Of a DNA stretch of 64,000 nucleotides, positions 15,913 to 25,536 are shown in pieces. The stretch's first letter is position 1, and every line of letters starts with the position of its first letter. Origin of the DNA: Clostridiales bacterium (GTDB taxonomy: Bacteria; Bacillota; Clostridia; Saccharofermentanales; Saccharofermentanaceae); the NCBI GenBank assembly GCA_017617995.1, contig JAFZVE010000028.1:62001-126000 (forward strand). The letters run 5' to 3'. A program made the translations under genes and the position numbers. A model generated the notes under the pieces. It made no database searches, was not told where the DNA came from, and saw only the letters and a program-made list of their open reading frames with translations.

Positions 15913-16698
15913 ATGACGGTCCTCGACCAGTTAGCAGAATATGCTCGTGAACGCGTCGCGATCGCGAAGGAAAGCGTCTCTTTCGAGGAGATGCGGGAGA
16001 GGGCGATGACTCTTGCGGATCAGTCTTTTTCCTTTGAAAAAGCACTGTCCGCAGAAAGGGATATCGCATTTATCTGCGAGTGCAAGAAAGCCTCTCCTTC
16101 GAAGGGGCTGATCGCTCCGGAGTTTCCGTACCTCCGGATCGCGAAAGATTACGAAGCAGCCGGTGCGGATGCGATCTCGGTCCTGACCGAACCGAAGTGG
16201 TTCTTAGGTGCGGATCAGTATCTTCAGGAGATCGCTTCAAGCGTTCGAATCCCGTGCCTTCGGAAGGATTTTACGGTCGATCCTTACATGATCTATGAGG
16301 CGAAGGTCTTGGGTGCATCGGCGGTACTTCTGATCATGTCGATCCTCGATGAGAAGACCGCAGGCGAGTATCTGGATGTTGCTGATTCTCTGGGACTTTC
16401 GGCACTGGTCGAGACACATAACGAAGACGAAGTCGAAGCGGCACTTCGCATCGGTGCGAGGATCATCGGCGTCAATAACCGTAACCTCAAGGACTTCACC
16501 GTCGATACCGAGAACAGCAGGAAGCTTCGCTCGATCATCCCTTCGGATGTGATCTTCGTTTCCGAGAGTGGTGTTTCCTCTGCAGAGGATGTGAGAAAAC
16601 TTCGTGAAATCGGTGCAGATGCGGTGCTCGTAGGGGAGACCCTGATGCGTGCTTCGGATAAGACACAGAAACTTGCGGAACTGCGCGGTTTGAAGTAA
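15913..16698 (+). CDS. trpC: Indole-3-glycerol-phosphate synthase
   Basis: 261 residues. It closes the pyrrole ring of indole from CdRP by decarboxylation. The TIM barrel shows the catalytic IAFICECKKASPSKG (substrate Lys and Ser), the CLRKDF Lys, IIGVNNRNL and the phosphate-binding FVSESGVSS and GEALM-like GETLMRA. The ATG is at 15913 with CCGGAGG upstream. It is monofunctional, since trpF is encoded separately. Confidence 0.96.
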   Translation: MTVLDQLAEYARERVAIAKESVSFEEMRERAMTLADQSFSFEKALSAERDIAFICECKKASPSKGLIAPEFPYLRIAKDYEAAGADAISVLTEPKWFLGADQYLQEIASSVRIPCLRKDFTVDPYMIYEAKVLGASAVLLIMSILDEKTAGEYLDVADSLGLSALVETHNEDEVEAALRIGARIIGVNNRNLKDFTVDTENSRKLRSIIPSDVIFVSESGVSSAEDVRKLREIGADAVLVGETLMRASDKTQKLAELRGLK

Positions 16699-16716
16699 TG
16701 ATACTTGAGGTAAGAG

Positions 16717-17397
16717 ATGACTAAAGCGAAGATCAAGATATGCGGACTGTCCCGACCGGAAGATATCGAAGCGGCAAATAAGCTTGCGCCGGAATTCATC
16801 GGATTCGTTTTCTACAAAAAGAGTAAACGATATGTGGATCCGGAGACGGCCTTCGCACTTCGCAGGATCCTCGATCCGAAAATCAGGGCGGTGGGAGTTT
16901 TCGTTGATTCTCCGGTCGAAGAGGTGTCGGAACTCCTTTCACGTGGTATAATCGACATCGCGCAACTTCACGGACACGAAGATGAAGCATATATAGCCGC
17001 ACTTCGTGAAATGACGGATAAACCTCTGATCCAGGCGTTCCGTATCCCGACGGTGGAGGAAGATAGGCCGAAACAGGGAGAGGGAACAGACAGCAAAGAT
17101 GCCGTGGCAGAAGTCCTGAGACGAGCGGAAAAAAGCCCGGCCGACTATGTCCTTATCGATTCGGGCATGGGATCGGGGGAGACATTTGACTGGTCGGTTC
17201 TCTCTTTAGTATCAAGAGAATACTTCCTTGCAGGAGGTCTGGGACCGGATAACGTGGAAGAGGCGATAAGAAGGACCGGTGCATGGGCCGTAGATGTCAG
17301 CTCGAATATCGAGACTGACGGAAGAAAAGACGTAGAGAAGATGAAGAAATTTGTGGACGCAGTGCGGGCCACTAAGATGAAGGGGGAGACAACATGA
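16717..17397 (+). CDS. trpF: Phosphoribosylanthranilate isomerase
   Basis: 226 residues, a TIM barrel that performs the Amadori rearrangement of PRA to CdRP. The catalytic Cys sits in [11 protein letters not shown] and the catalytic Asp in [12 protein letters not shown]; the phosphate site AGGLGPDNV and VDVSSNIET are clear. A charged insertion around residues 115-130 ([12 protein letters not shown]) is longer than usual but lies in a loop. Its stop overlaps the trpB start (ATGA). Confidence 0.95.
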   Translation: MTKAKIKICGLSRPEDIEAANKLAPEFIGFVFYKKSKRYVDPETAFALRRILDPKIRAVGVFVDSPVEEVSELLSRGIIDIAQLHGHEDEAYIAALREMTDKPLIQAFRIPTVEEDRPKQGEGTDSKDAVAEVLRRAEKSPADYVLIDSGMGSGETFDWSVLSLVSREYFLAGGLGPDNVEEAIRRTGAWAVDVSSNIETDGRKDVEKMKKFVDAVRATKMKGETT

Positions 17398-18584
17398 GTA
17401 ATCCAGCAGGACGCTTCGGTATCCACGGCGGGCAGTACATCCCGGAGACGTTGATGAATGCCGTCAATGAACTCGAAGAAGCGTATAACTATTACAAAAA
17501 TGATCCGGAGTTCAACCGGGAACTGACTGAACTCTTCAATGAGTATGCGAACCGTCCGTCGCTTCTATATTATGCAAAGAAGATGACGGAAGACCTCGGC
17601 GGGGCGAAGATCTATCTCAAGCGTGAAGATCTCAACCACACCGGCGCACATAAAGTCAATAATGTTCTCGGACAGGCTCTGCTTGCCAAGAAGATGGGGA
17701 AGACACGTCTCATTGCCGAGACCGGTGCCGGACAGCATGGCGTCGCAACTGCTACCGCGGCTGCGCTCTTCGGAATGGAGTGTGTCGTATTCATGGGTGA
17801 AGAGGACACCATCCGTCAGGCGCTCAATGTATACCGTATGCGTCTTCTCGGTGCGGAGGTCATCCCTGTCAAGACTGGTACAAGAACGCTGAAGGACGCC
17901 GTTTCGGAGGCGATGCGCGAGTGGACTACACGCATCTCCGATACACACTACTGCCTCGGATCCGTCATGGGCCCGCATCCGTTCCCGACGATCGTCCGTG
18001 ATTTCCAGGCGGTCATAAGTAAGGAAATCAAGTCGCAGATGCTCGAGAAGGAAGGTCGTCTCCCGGATGTCGTGATGGCCTGTGTCGGCGGCGGAAGTAA
18101 TGCTATCGGCTCCTTCTATCACTTCATCGAAGACAGAGAAGTACAGCTCATCGGCTGTGAGGCCGCAGGACGCGGTATCGATACATTTGAGACGGCAGCG
18201 ACCGTAAACACGGGAAAACTCGGCATCTTCCACGGCATGAAGTCTTACTTCTGCCAGGACGAAGACGGACAGATCGCACCGGTGTACTCCATCTCGGCCG
18301 GCCTAGATTATCCGGGTGTCGGTCCGGAGCACGCCAACCTCCACGATATCGGACGTGCTCAGTATGTGCCGGTCACTGACGAAGAAGCTGTCGAGGCTTT
18401 CGAGTATCTCTCGAGGACGGAGGGCATCATCCCGGCGATCGAATCGGCACACGCTGTCGCATATGCCAGAAAACTCGCGCCGACCATGAGTAAAGACAAG
18501 ATCATCGTCGTGACGATCTCTGGCCGCGGTGACAAGGACTGTGCGGCCATTGCCCGCTACAGAGGGGAGGATATCCATGAGTAG
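17394..18584 (+). CDS. trpB: Tryptophan synthase beta subunit
   Basis: 396 residues, TrpB1 type. It condenses indole with serine in a PLP-dependent reaction. The PLP lysine is in [13 protein letters not shown], the [10 protein letters not shown] loop contacts substrate, and the phosphate-binding glycine loop is [11 protein letters not shown] late SGRGDKD segment matches the family C-terminus. It overlaps trpF by 4 bases and trpA by 8 bases, so expression of the alpha and beta subunits should be balanced. Confidence 0.98.
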   Translation: MSNPAGRFGIHGGQYIPETLMNAVNELEEAYNYYKNDPEFNRELTELFNEYANRPSLLYYAKKMTEDLGGAKIYLKREDLNHTGAHKVNNVLGQALLAKKMGKTRLIAETGAGQHGVATATAAALFGMECVVFMGEEDTIRQALNVYRMRLLGAEVIPVKTGTRTLKDAVSEAMREWTTRISDTHYCLGSVMGPHPFPTIVRDFQAVISKEIKSQMLEKEGRLPDVVMACVGGGSNAIGSFYHFIEDREVQLIGCEAAGRGIDTFETAATVNTGKLGIFHGMKSYFCQDEDGQIAPVYSISAGLDYPGVGPEHANLHDIGRAQYVPVTDEEAVEAFEYLSRTEGIIPAIESAHAVAYARKLAPTMSKDKIIVVTISGRGDKDCAAIARYRGEDIHE

Positions 18585-19359
18585 AATTGCCAGTGCTTTT
18601 GCAAAGGGAAAAGCATTTATCCCGTTTATTACCTGCGGAGACCCGGACATCAAGACCACGGCAGCGTGTGTGCGTGAAGCGGTGCGAAACGGTGCAGACC
18701 TGATCGAACTGGGTATCCCGTTTTCCGATCCGACCGCTGAAGGTCCGGTCATCCAGGGCGCCAATATCCGTGCGCTCTCCGGCGGCATCAAGACGAAAGA
18801 TGTTTTCGAGCTGGTCAAAGATCTCAGAAAGGACGTGACGATTCCGCTGGTCTTCATGACTTATGCCAATGTCGTGTTCTCATATGGTTCCGAGAAGTTT
18901 ATCCGGACCTGCAGTGAGATCGGGATCGATGGACTGATTATCCCGGATATTCCCTACGAGGAGAAGGAGGAATTCCTCCCGTTCTGTGAGAAGTATGACG
19001 TGGATCTGATCTCGATGGTGGCCCCGACTTCTGAAGAACGTGTCGCCATGATCGCCAAAGAAGCGAAAGGATTCATCTATATTGTCTCGAGCCTCGGTGT
19101 GACAGGTATGCGTTCATCGTTCTCGTCGGATCTTAGTGCGGTAGTTGCGAAGATCCGTGAGGTGACGGATGTACCGTGTGCGATCGGATTCGGTATTTCG
19201 AATCCCGAGCAGGCCGGCAAGATGGCATCGGTTGCAGATGGCGTCATCGTCGGCTCGGCTGTGGTCAAGATCCTCGAGGAAAAGGGCGTCGATGCTCCGG
19301 TATGTATCGGTGCTTTCGTCAAGGAGATGAAGGATGCCTGCATGGAAGTGAAAGGATAG
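18577..19359 (+). CDS. trpA: Tryptophan synthase alpha subunit
   Basis: 260 residues, a TIM barrel that cleaves indole-3-glycerol phosphate. The catalytic Glu is in [17 protein letters not shown] and the catalytic Asp falls within the [11 protein letters not shown] region. [12 protein letters not shown] and the FGISNPEQA phosphate site follow. The start at 18577 overlaps the trpB stop, with GGGGAGG upstream. It is the last gene of the trp operon and is followed by a terminator. Confidence 0.96.
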   Translation: MSRIASAFAKGKAFIPFITCGDPDIKTTAACVREAVRNGADLIELGIPFSDPTAEGPVIQGANIRALSGGIKTKDVFELVKDLRKDVTIPLVFMTYANVVFSYGSEKFIRTCSEIGIDGLIIPDIPYEEKEEFLPFCEKYDVDLISMVAPTSEERVAMIAKEAKGFIYIVSSLGVTGMRSSFSSDLSAVVAKIREVTDVPCAIGFGISNPEQAGKMASVADGVIVGSAVVKILEEKGVDAPVCIGAFVKEMKDACMEVKG

Positions 19360-19409
19360 ATCCGGCATGCACACCCCTCCCACCTGAAGAAGAATCAGAA
19401 GCAAGAATC

Positions 19410-19466
19410 AGGAGCCTAATTTGTCCGTGGAATCAACATACCTGCGGGATAAAGGCTCCTTTTTCG
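19410..19466 (+). terminator. Terminator of the trp operon
   Basis: AGGAGCCT (19410-19417) pairs with AGGCTCCT (19453-19460) across a 35-nt loop and is followed by a T-run to 19465. The long loop makes it less typical, but the position after trpA supports it. Confidence 0.65.
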
Positions 19467-19469
19467 TGT

Positions 19470-19497
19470 TTGGGCGGGATAGTGGACATGCTATAAT
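19470..19497 (+). promoter_or_regulatory. Promoter of the zinc-ribbon triplet
   Basis: A perfect -10 TATAAT (19492-19497) with a weak -35 TTGGGC (19470-19475) at 16-base spacing. It begins directly after the trp terminator. Confidence 0.5.
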
Positions 19498-19546
19498 GAT
19501 CATGGATGTTTGAGGTTTTATGGAGACAAAAGAAGGAGGGGACGAG

Positions 19547-20443
19547 ATGGCGGCAGAAAACAAATTCTGCACAAACTGCGGAACACCCTTAGTCATTCAG
19601 GACGGGAAGTACAAGTGCCCGAATTGCGGCACGGAGTATGCCGTTGACTGGGGACAGGAAGACGTAGCACGCGCTGAGAAGGAGACTGAGCAGGAGAGAA
19701 ACCAGGCACAGCTCGACCGTGATCTGGCACTCTCACAGACACGCGCACAGATCGCGCGTCAGGAACAGTACAATCAGCAGCAGAGACAGATGAGACGCGC
19801 GATAATGCCTTTTGAGAAGATGCTCCTGCGAATGGGGATCCTCATGGGCGGTCTACTGCTGATCTTCCTCATTATTCGGGTCGGTTCGTTTCTCCTTCTC
19901 CGAAACAGCGGTAACCTGGGTATCCTAAAGACGAAAGACAAGACGCAAACGACTGAGAGTAATCAGATAGTCAGCGGCCGGATCGATAAAACAAAGATCC
20001 AAAAAGATGAAGACTTCCTGGAAAATGCGTATGCGGCGGAAGAGTATGCCGTGAAGTATCTGGTGAAACAGGAAGCGAAGAGAAGAGATCCGGAAAGGCT
20101 GCTTGCTTATAACAAAGAATACGAATACATCGAGTCTTATCTGGTATACAGGGACGGCCGGACAGAACTGATGTCGGTATTTCTGCTGACTTTTGTATCC
20201 GAGGACGAAAGTGAGACACTGAAGCTCTTTGTCCCGATCGAAATTCTCATAAGAGGGGTAGATGCGGATGGAAACGTGTACTCAGACTACGATCCGTCAG
20301 TATATTACGGATATTTAGGCCTTTATGGCGGTTTTGAGAACAAGGATGATCTGATCTCCGAGTATTTATCCTACGGCGATAGCGTCGAGAGCACACCTTT
20401 TGTGTTTCCGGAAGACGTACTGGATAAGATGTCTTCGGATTAA
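19547..20443 (+). CDS. Zinc-ribbon membrane protein, paralogue 1 of 3
   Basis: 298 residues. The N-terminus is a zinc ribbon (CTNCGTPLV then CPNCGTEYAVDW), followed by a charged Gln/Glu/Arg-rich coiled-coil segment (about 45-88). One membrane helix (about 96-120) leads to an extracytoplasmic domain containing FLENAYAAEEYAV and a later YYGYLGLYGGFENKDDLISEY. AAGGAGG precedes the ATG at 19547. Zinc-ribbon plus single-helix proteins are frequent in Clostridia, but this extracytoplasmic domain is not one I recognise. It shares architecture with the two following genes and is the first gene of that operon. Confidence 0.7.
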   Translation: MAAENKFCTNCGTPLVIQDGKYKCPNCGTEYAVDWGQEDVARAEKETEQERNQAQLDRDLALSQTRAQIARQEQYNQQQRQMRRAIMPFEKMLLRMGILMGGLLLIFLIIRVGSFLLLRNSGNLGILKTKDKTQTTESNQIVSGRIDKTKIQKDEDFLENAYAAEEYAVKYLVKQEAKRRDPERLLAYNKEYEYIESYLVYRDGRTELMSVFLLTFVSEDESETLKLFVPIEILIRGVDADGNVYSDYDPSVYYGYLGLYGGFENKDDLISEYLSYGDSVESTPFVFPEDVLDKMSSD

Positions 20444-20458
20444 AGAGAGGAGGGAAAC

Positions 20459-21343
20459 ATGAAACTTACGAACTTAAATTGTCCACAGTGTAATGGCCTT
20501 CTCAACCAGGAACGCGACATGTTCTTCTGCAGCAGCTGCGGCTCGGCTTTTGCTGTCGATTATGATGAGAATGATGTAAAGTATGCCCAGCTCATCACCG
20601 AAGCGGAAAGAACAAAGATGATGATCAACAGAGATGTGAACGTCATGCAGACCGGATATGTCCTCCGCGAGCAGGTCGCGAGAAATGAACAGAAACGTGA
20701 TATTTCCCGTCAGAGAAAAAAAGCAGCCAAAGAAGGTTTTGCAGGACTCGGGATGTATATTGCCGGCCTGGTCTTTTCTGTACTTCCCATGATTGCTATC
20801 GGCGGATATCTTGTCTATTCGCTTAGCGGAATGAATGACAAAATGAAGGAAAACAATGAGAAACGGAAGCAGGAACTGTATGAGACCGTTGCCGAAGATA
20901 CGCATTTCCTGGAGAATGCGGTTGCCGGAGGAAAGACTTTCTTGGATATGAAGTGCCAGGCGCCGATCTCCGATGGCCGATATGACGAGGATCGTCCCGC
21001 CGTCTACAGACACGACGCGACGATCGAGAATATCTATCTTATGAAGGCCGAAGGTTACCGTACTCCGTATCTTCTTCTGGTCTACCGGTTCACATATGAG
21101 TACGAAGACACAGGAGAGATTATCGAACTTTTCGACTGTCTCGAACTTCAGAAACTGGAACTGGATGAGTACGGATATATGGTGCCACAGTATATTCCGG
21201 ATTTCGGTGTAAATGGGGATATGTACTTCGGTGCCTACTTTGACAAGGATCAGCTGATCCGTGAGTGTATCACCGGAGGCCGTGAAGAATACGAGGCTGA
21301 GGAACTGGATTTCCCGGATCAATGGAAGGAGGGAAGAACATGA
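20459..21343 (+). CDS. Zinc-ribbon membrane protein, paralogue 2 of 3
   Basis: 294 residues. Zinc ribbon at 8-30 (CPQCNGLL then CSSCGSAFAVDYDENDV), a basic helical linker, a membrane helix (about 98-122), and an extracytoplasmic domain with HFLENAVAGGKTF, LLLVYRFTYEYED and GDMYFGAYFDKDQLIREC. The FLENA and the terminal FxKDxLI elements align with paralogue 1. GAGGAGGGAAAC lies before the start, and its end overlaps the next start (ATGA). Zinc would sit in the cytoplasm and the large domain outside. Function unknown. Confidence 0.7.
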   Translation: MKLTNLNCPQCNGLLNQERDMFFCSSCGSAFAVDYDENDVKYAQLITEAERTKMMINRDVNVMQTGYVLREQVARNEQKRDISRQRKKAAKEGFAGLGMYIAGLVFSVLPMIAIGGYLVYSLSGMNDKMKENNEKRKQELYETVAEDTHFLENAVAGGKTFLDMKCQAPISDGRYDEDRPAVYRHDATIENIYLMKAEGYRTPYLLLVYRFTYEYEDTGEIIELFDCLELQKLELDEYGYMVPQYIPDFGVNGDMYFGAYFDKDQLIRECITGGREEYEAEELDFPDQWKEGRT

Positions 21344-22224
21344 GACTCAAAGTCATGAACTGCCAAAACTGTAACGCCCCTCTCCATCTGGAAGGTGAGA
21401 AACTGGTCTGTGCTTTCTGCGGAGGATCATTTGATATAACGAAGGATGCTTCGGATGTCGAGTATGAAAAGACCGTAAATGCCGAGACCTATATCCGCCA
21501 GTCTCTCATGGAAACGACCTCGCAGCTTCAGGAATACTACCAGAGAAAAGAAGAAGAAAAAATACAGGAAGAAGAAAAAGCGCGCGAGGCCGAGAGAAAG
21601 AAAGTACAGGATAAAAGAAAGAAAAAGCTTCTTTCCTGGATCCGGTCGTTCATCATAATCGCACTGCTTTCTATAGGAATCATCGTGATTGTCCAGTACC
21701 TCTCGAAGCGCGCGAATGATATGAAAGCAGAAGAGAAGGCAAGGAAGGCTCGGCAGGCTGCCGAAGCTACCACCTTCCGTGTTACCGGGTCGGAGCTTAT
21801 GACCGAGCCGGAGACCATGGCAGAAGTCTATGGTATGATCTGTCAATTCGAGATTGATGAATATAGCGAAACCATATATGACATGGAGGATGAATGGGCG
21901 CTTAAGACCGAACCGGAGGTCATCCGATCCTGCCTGATTACATCCGATGAAGATAACAGTCTTTACTCCATCGTAAAGATCATCTTGAGTACGGATGACG
22001 GGCGTGAGAAAGAACTGTATCAATGTGTCGTGGTTCCGAACATCAAGGTCGATCGGAAGGGAGAAGTATTTTTGCCGGATATGTCGGAACTTCAGAGCCG
22101 GACGGCCTCGGATTATGATCCGATCTGGGGTGCGGGCTTTGATCCGGAGCTTCTTGAAGAAGAGGTGATCCGCGTCAAGAAGGAAGACTCCAATAACGGA
22201 TTCCCGCTTTATTACGATTTGTGA
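21340..22224 (+). CDS. Zinc-ribbon membrane protein, paralogue 3 of 3
   Basis: 294 residues. The zinc ribbon (CQNCNAPLHL then CAFCGGSFDITKDASDV) is followed by a long Glu/Lys/Arg coiled coil (about 50-95), a membrane helix (about 98-118) and a more divergent extracytoplasmic domain ending near WGAGFDPELLEEEVIRVKK, which aligns with the ends of paralogues 1 and 2. The ATG at 21340 overlaps the previous stop. Its last 13 bases overlap the 3' end of the helicase gene on the other strand, so the two genes converge without room for a separate terminator. Confidence 0.7.
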   Translation: MRLKVMNCQNCNAPLHLEGEKLVCAFCGGSFDITKDASDVEYEKTVNAETYIRQSLMETTSQLQEYYQRKEEEKIQEEEKAREAERKKVQDKRKKKLLSWIRSFIIIALLSIGIIVIVQYLSKRANDMKAEEKARKARQAAEATTFRVTGSELMTEPETMAEVYGMICQFEIDEYSETIYDMEDEWALKTEPEVIRSCLITSDEDNSLYSIVKIILSTDDGREKELYQCVVVPNIKVDRKGEVFLPDMSELQSRTASDYDPIWGAGFDPELLEEEVIRVKKEDSNNGFPLYYDL

Positions 22225-23921
22225 TCTTCGGGCGGAAGAAAACCGTACGAGCTCTTACTGTTCTCGAGAATATTCAGGATATTGGCCGCTTCACCCTTGG
22301 TGAGGCGGTCATAGTTTACGCCTTCGATGACACGCGGATCGATCTTCTTTCTGATCATCTCGATCTGCTTTGATGAGGCGGGTTCATGTTTCCAGAGTGT
22401 CCGTTCCACATCCCAAAGGGATGCGAAGCTCTTATAAATCGGCTGCGAGTCGAGATTGTTCCTGACGACCCGGAAGGCGAGAACCGGATCGATCGGATCA
22501 CTCTCCTTATGGAAACGCTTGCCTCCCACGTTCTGCTCGATGATGATCTTCGTCTTTCCGGTCAGATCGATGGCCTTGATCGTGATCTTGATCGCGGCAT
22601 AGACTGTCGTTTGAGGCTGGGACTTCGCCAGAGGATTGTAAGCAGAAAGAGAGCCGTCTTTCTCCTTGACGAGCCGTCCGGACATGAAGAGAACGAAATC
22701 CCCGGAAGGCATAAGCGTATAGTTTACGCCGCGCGTCGAGATACCGGTCTCTGTCTCAAAGAGGCGAATCTCTCTGGCACTGACCTTCCACGAGAAGTGA
22801 CGTGTGATCGAGGGCTCGATGTCCGTGAGCATGATGCCCTCGTCTTCTTTATCTCCGAGGATCTTCTTGAACTTCAGATCATCAAGCTCGATGCCGAAGA
22901 GGGAAGGCGCCGTGCAGATGTCGAGCTTGCCCGAGACACCTACGCAATCCAGAAGAGTCAGGTGGGGCTTACCGTCGTAGAGGCGAAGTCCGCGTCCGAC
23001 CATCTGCATGTAAAGGCTCGGATTGCGTGTCGGGCGTGCGATGATGATCGTCTCGATCAGGGGCATATCCGTTCCCTCAGTAAAGACCATGCAGTTGACG
23101 ATACAGGGGATCTTTCTGTCCGTGAACTCCTTGATGATCTGCTCTCTGTTCTGCGTCTCTGCCGATACGACTACGGCACCGTCAATCAGCTTCGCGATGT
23201 TCTGCGCGTGATCTACGGTCGTCGCGAAGATCAGGGTCTGCCCGACGTGGTACTTATAGTAGGCTTCTGCGACGGCTTCGTTCTGTTCTGTGATATTTAC
23301 GGCCGCGTCGAGCTGGGAGAGGTTAAAGTCATCCTTCTGGCGCTTGACGGAAGAGATATCGTAGCCGATATCGATACGCAGGCAACGGATATCCGTCAGG
23401 AAATGGTTCTTGATGCCCCAGCGGATATCGCGCTCAAAAACTATATCCGAATAGATCTCGCCGAGACCCTGCTTGTCGCCACGGTTCGGTGTCGCCGTGA
23501 AGCCGAAGTGAAGACGGGGCTTGAAGTAATCGTAGATCTTCTTGTAAGTTGGCGCCACCGCGTGATGCGCCTCGTCCGTGATGATGACATCGAAATCATC
23601 CGGGGAGAAGCGGTGCAGACGCCGTACCAGAGACTGGACACTGGCACAGACGATCTCCTCGCCGTCAGAGTGGCGCTTGGCCTGCTCGAATCCGACGGGG
23701 ACACTGAAATACTTGACGGGCTGGTTGACCAGTTCTTCTCTGTGGGATAGGATCAGAACGCGTCCGCGGCTGCGGATAAACGGCATGACGACCGTCTTTC
23801 CGAGTCCCGTGGCCATGGCAATAAGATGGGAGCCGGAATCGATGGCATTCAGAGTGCCTACACATTCCTGCTGGTATGGTCTTAATTTGTCATAGGGGAT
23901 GAGTCCCTCGTGTGCGATCAT
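22212..23921 (-). CDS. Superfamily 2 DEAD/DEAH-box helicase
   Basis: 569 residues. Motif I is ATGLGKT, motif II is DEAH (ITDEAHHAV), motif III is FTATP, and motif VI is MVGRGLR. A RecA-like second domain with LIFATTVDHAQ lies between III and VI. The C-terminal third (SSKQIEMIRKKIDP then GVNYDRLTKGEAANIL) resembles the tail found on SF2 helicases related to the restriction-enzyme R-subunit. It lacks nuclease and methylase partners here, so a role in DNA repair or nucleic-acid remodelling is as likely as defence. The start at 23921 has AGAGGAA upstream; in-frame codons further upstream have no such site. Confidence 0.85.
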   Translation of the reverse strand: MIAHEGLIPYDKLRPYQQECVGTLNAIDSGSHLIAMATGLGKTVVMPFIRSRGRVLILSHREELVNQPVKYFSVPVGFEQAKRHSDGEEIVCASVQSLVRRLHRFSPDDFDVIITDEAHHAVAPTYKKIYDYFKPRLHFGFTATPNRGDKQGLGEIYSDIVFERDIRWGIKNHFLTDIRCLRIDIGYDISSVKRQKDDFNLSQLDAAVNITEQNEAVAEAYYKYHVGQTLIFATTVDHAQNIAKLIDGAVVVSAETQNREQIIKEFTDRKIPCIVNCMVFTEGTDMPLIETIIIARPTRNPSLYMQMVGRGLRLYDGKPHLTLLDCVGVSGKLDICTAPSLFGIELDDLKFKKILGDKEDEGIMLTDIEPSITRHFSWKVSAREIRLFETETGISTRGVNYTLMPSGDFVLFMSGRLVKEKDGSLSAYNPLAKSQPQTTVYAAIKITIKAIDLTGKTKIIIEQNVGGKRFHKESDPIDPVLAFRVVRNNLDSQPIYKSFASLWDVERTLWKHEPASSKQIEMIRKKIDPRVIEGVNYDRLTKGEAANILNILENSKSSYGFLPPEDHKS

Positions 23922-24140
23922 GATGATTCCTCTTGGCGAATAATGATTGACGGAGATGGATGAATACAGAACGCTTCCTGAGCGAAAGCGCATCTTCCGG
24001 TCGAGTGTTTCTCTATAAATTATAGAACAAAAATTCGGGAATGGAAGGGGTCGGCCGTCCTTTTTCTTTTCTTTTTGAGACATAAACAGGAGCCGTATCG
24101 TCCTATTTACAGAAAGAGAAAAGAACCGGGAGGCCGATCT

Positions 24141-25265
24141 ATGAAACACAGGATCCTTTGCATACTTTTGGCAAGTGCGATGAGCGCATCCATCCTGGCC
24201 GGATGCAGTAAAACCGAGGAAACGAAGAAGAAAACGAAAAAAGTGAAGAAAACGACCGAACAGACGGAAGAATCGGAAGAGGATCCGTCTGAAAATCCAG
24301 GGAACGGACTTCCCGAGGACCCGTCCGATCCGGGCCGGGCCGGATATGACAGTGTGTCGGATCTTCCATCAGACCGGGTGCTCTTTACATTTGAAAGAAT
24401 GAATATGGCATGGGGCTACAGCTCCTATACGATCGCCGTTATGGCGGACGGTCGAATCTATATATTTGATAATCACCAGGTGGTGAATACACATGGTGAA
24501 CCATATGATTTCGAATCGGCTCTGCGGTTCCGCCTCGATTGTTATAAACAGGTCGAACCGGCCGGTACGGTGGATCAGGAGTGGCTGCAGCGCATGTACG
24601 AAGTGGCATCGCAGGTAGATCCGGATGCACCGGTTACAGCGGAAAACGTGATGGATGACTATGGACAGGAGGCGCTCTATTACTGGGATGAGAATGGAGA
24701 ACGCGTCCGTCTTTTTGAGACCGGAGATATGACTTATACGATCGACGATCCGTATGCCCGGCAGTCGGAAATGATGTGGGAGGAGATCGACACGCATGTC
24801 ACGATCGATTCCGATTATCAGAGCCTCACTATCTATACCAATCAGGAAATGGCGATGGAGACGTATCACTGCGGGTATGTGGACCTTCCGGCCGGAAGTA
24901 CCGGGAAGTACTTCTTTCTGAACTTCGAGGAGTTTAAGAAGGCGGCCGAGGTATGGCGTCTCGATATAGATGCGATCGAAGGAGATCTCGTCGCAAATGA
25001 TTACATGCAGAGCGTTCCCGTATTCGTTCAGTTCGATCTGTTCTCGACGATGGGGTATACCCGTGAATACGACGCACTGGTGATCGATGGCGATATGCTC
25101 TACCTGATGCCGTCGGATACATGCACGGATCCGGGAAGCGGCGACACGGTGGGTCAGGCGATGGACGGATTTGTTACGATCTTCCTTTATACCGGCGAAC
25201 TGGATGTTTCGCAGCAGAGCGTGCCGGGTATCGCCGGGTTGGACTGGGAGAAGTATCAGGGCTGA
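24141..25265 (+). CDS. Lipoprotein of unknown function
   Basis: 374 residues. The signal sequence ends with the lipobox ILAGC (Cys23). It is followed by a Lys/Thr-rich then Glu/Pro-rich disordered linker (about 25-70), typical of a cell-wall-spanning spacer. The rest is an acidic globular domain with no recognised motif; FERMNMAWGYSSYTIAV and a CYKQVEPAGTVDQEWL segment stand out, and it holds two further Cys. The ATG at 24141 has GGGAGG upstream. It is divergent from the helicase gene and monocistronic. Function unknown. Confidence 0.65.
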   Translation: MKHRILCILLASAMSASILAGCSKTEETKKKTKKVKKTTEQTEESEEDPSENPGNGLPEDPSDPGRAGYDSVSDLPSDRVLFTFERMNMAWGYSSYTIAVMADGRIYIFDNHQVVNTHGEPYDFESALRFRLDCYKQVEPAGTVDQEWLQRMYEVASQVDPDAPVTAENVMDDYGQEALYYWDENGERVRLFETGDMTYTIDDPYARQSEMMWEEIDTHVTIDSDYQSLTIYTNQEMAMETYHCGYVDLPAGSTGKYFFLNFEEFKKAAEVWRLDIDAIEGDLVANDYMQSVPVFVQFDLFSTMGYTREYDALVIDGDMLYLMPSDTCTDPGSGDTVGQAMDGFVTIFLYTGELDVSQQSVPGIAGLDWEKYQG

Positions 25266-25384
25266 GAAAAGGGATGCCTCGGAGGATGGTGCTTATGCCT
25301 TACGAAAAGCACTGTCCTTCGGGGTTTTGTGCGTCCTGCATGAAGCAGGGCAAAAAACGATAAGGAATTTCTTTTCCACCGGCA

Positions 25385-25413
25385 TTGACAGAGAAAACAT
25401 AGATTACTATAAT
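25385..25413 (+). promoter_or_regulatory. Consensus promoter of carAB
   Basis: TTGACA (25385-25390), 17 bases, TATAAT (25408-25413): a perfect sigma-A consensus. The start is expected near 25420, leaving a leader of about 117 nt before carA. Confidence 0.8.
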
Positions 25414-25466
25414 TCCCGTAAATGAAAAGTTTGCAGGGATTACAGAAGATACGAATATAGAGACAA

Positions 25467-25513
25467 AGGCGTCGCATGTGCCTCTTGAAAGGCACGTTGG
25501 GGACGTCTTTTTT
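25467..25513 (+). terminator. Attenuator-like terminator in the carAB leader
   Basis: The outer stem AGGCGTC (25467-25473) pairs with GACGTCT (25502-25508), an inner stem GTGCC/GGCAC (25478-25482, 25491-25495) stacks inside, and a T-run follows. It lies between the consensus promoter and carA, so it probably controls read-through. No PyrR-type binding loop or arginine-rich leader peptide was recognised. Confidence 0.7.
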
Positions 25514-25536
25514 CTTTTTGTGAGGCGGAGGACGTT

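Noticed and set aside
22386..23750. 454-codon plus-strand ORF across the helicase
   Set aside because: Shadow of the SF2 helicase, whose motifs I, II, III and VI are intact on the minus strand.
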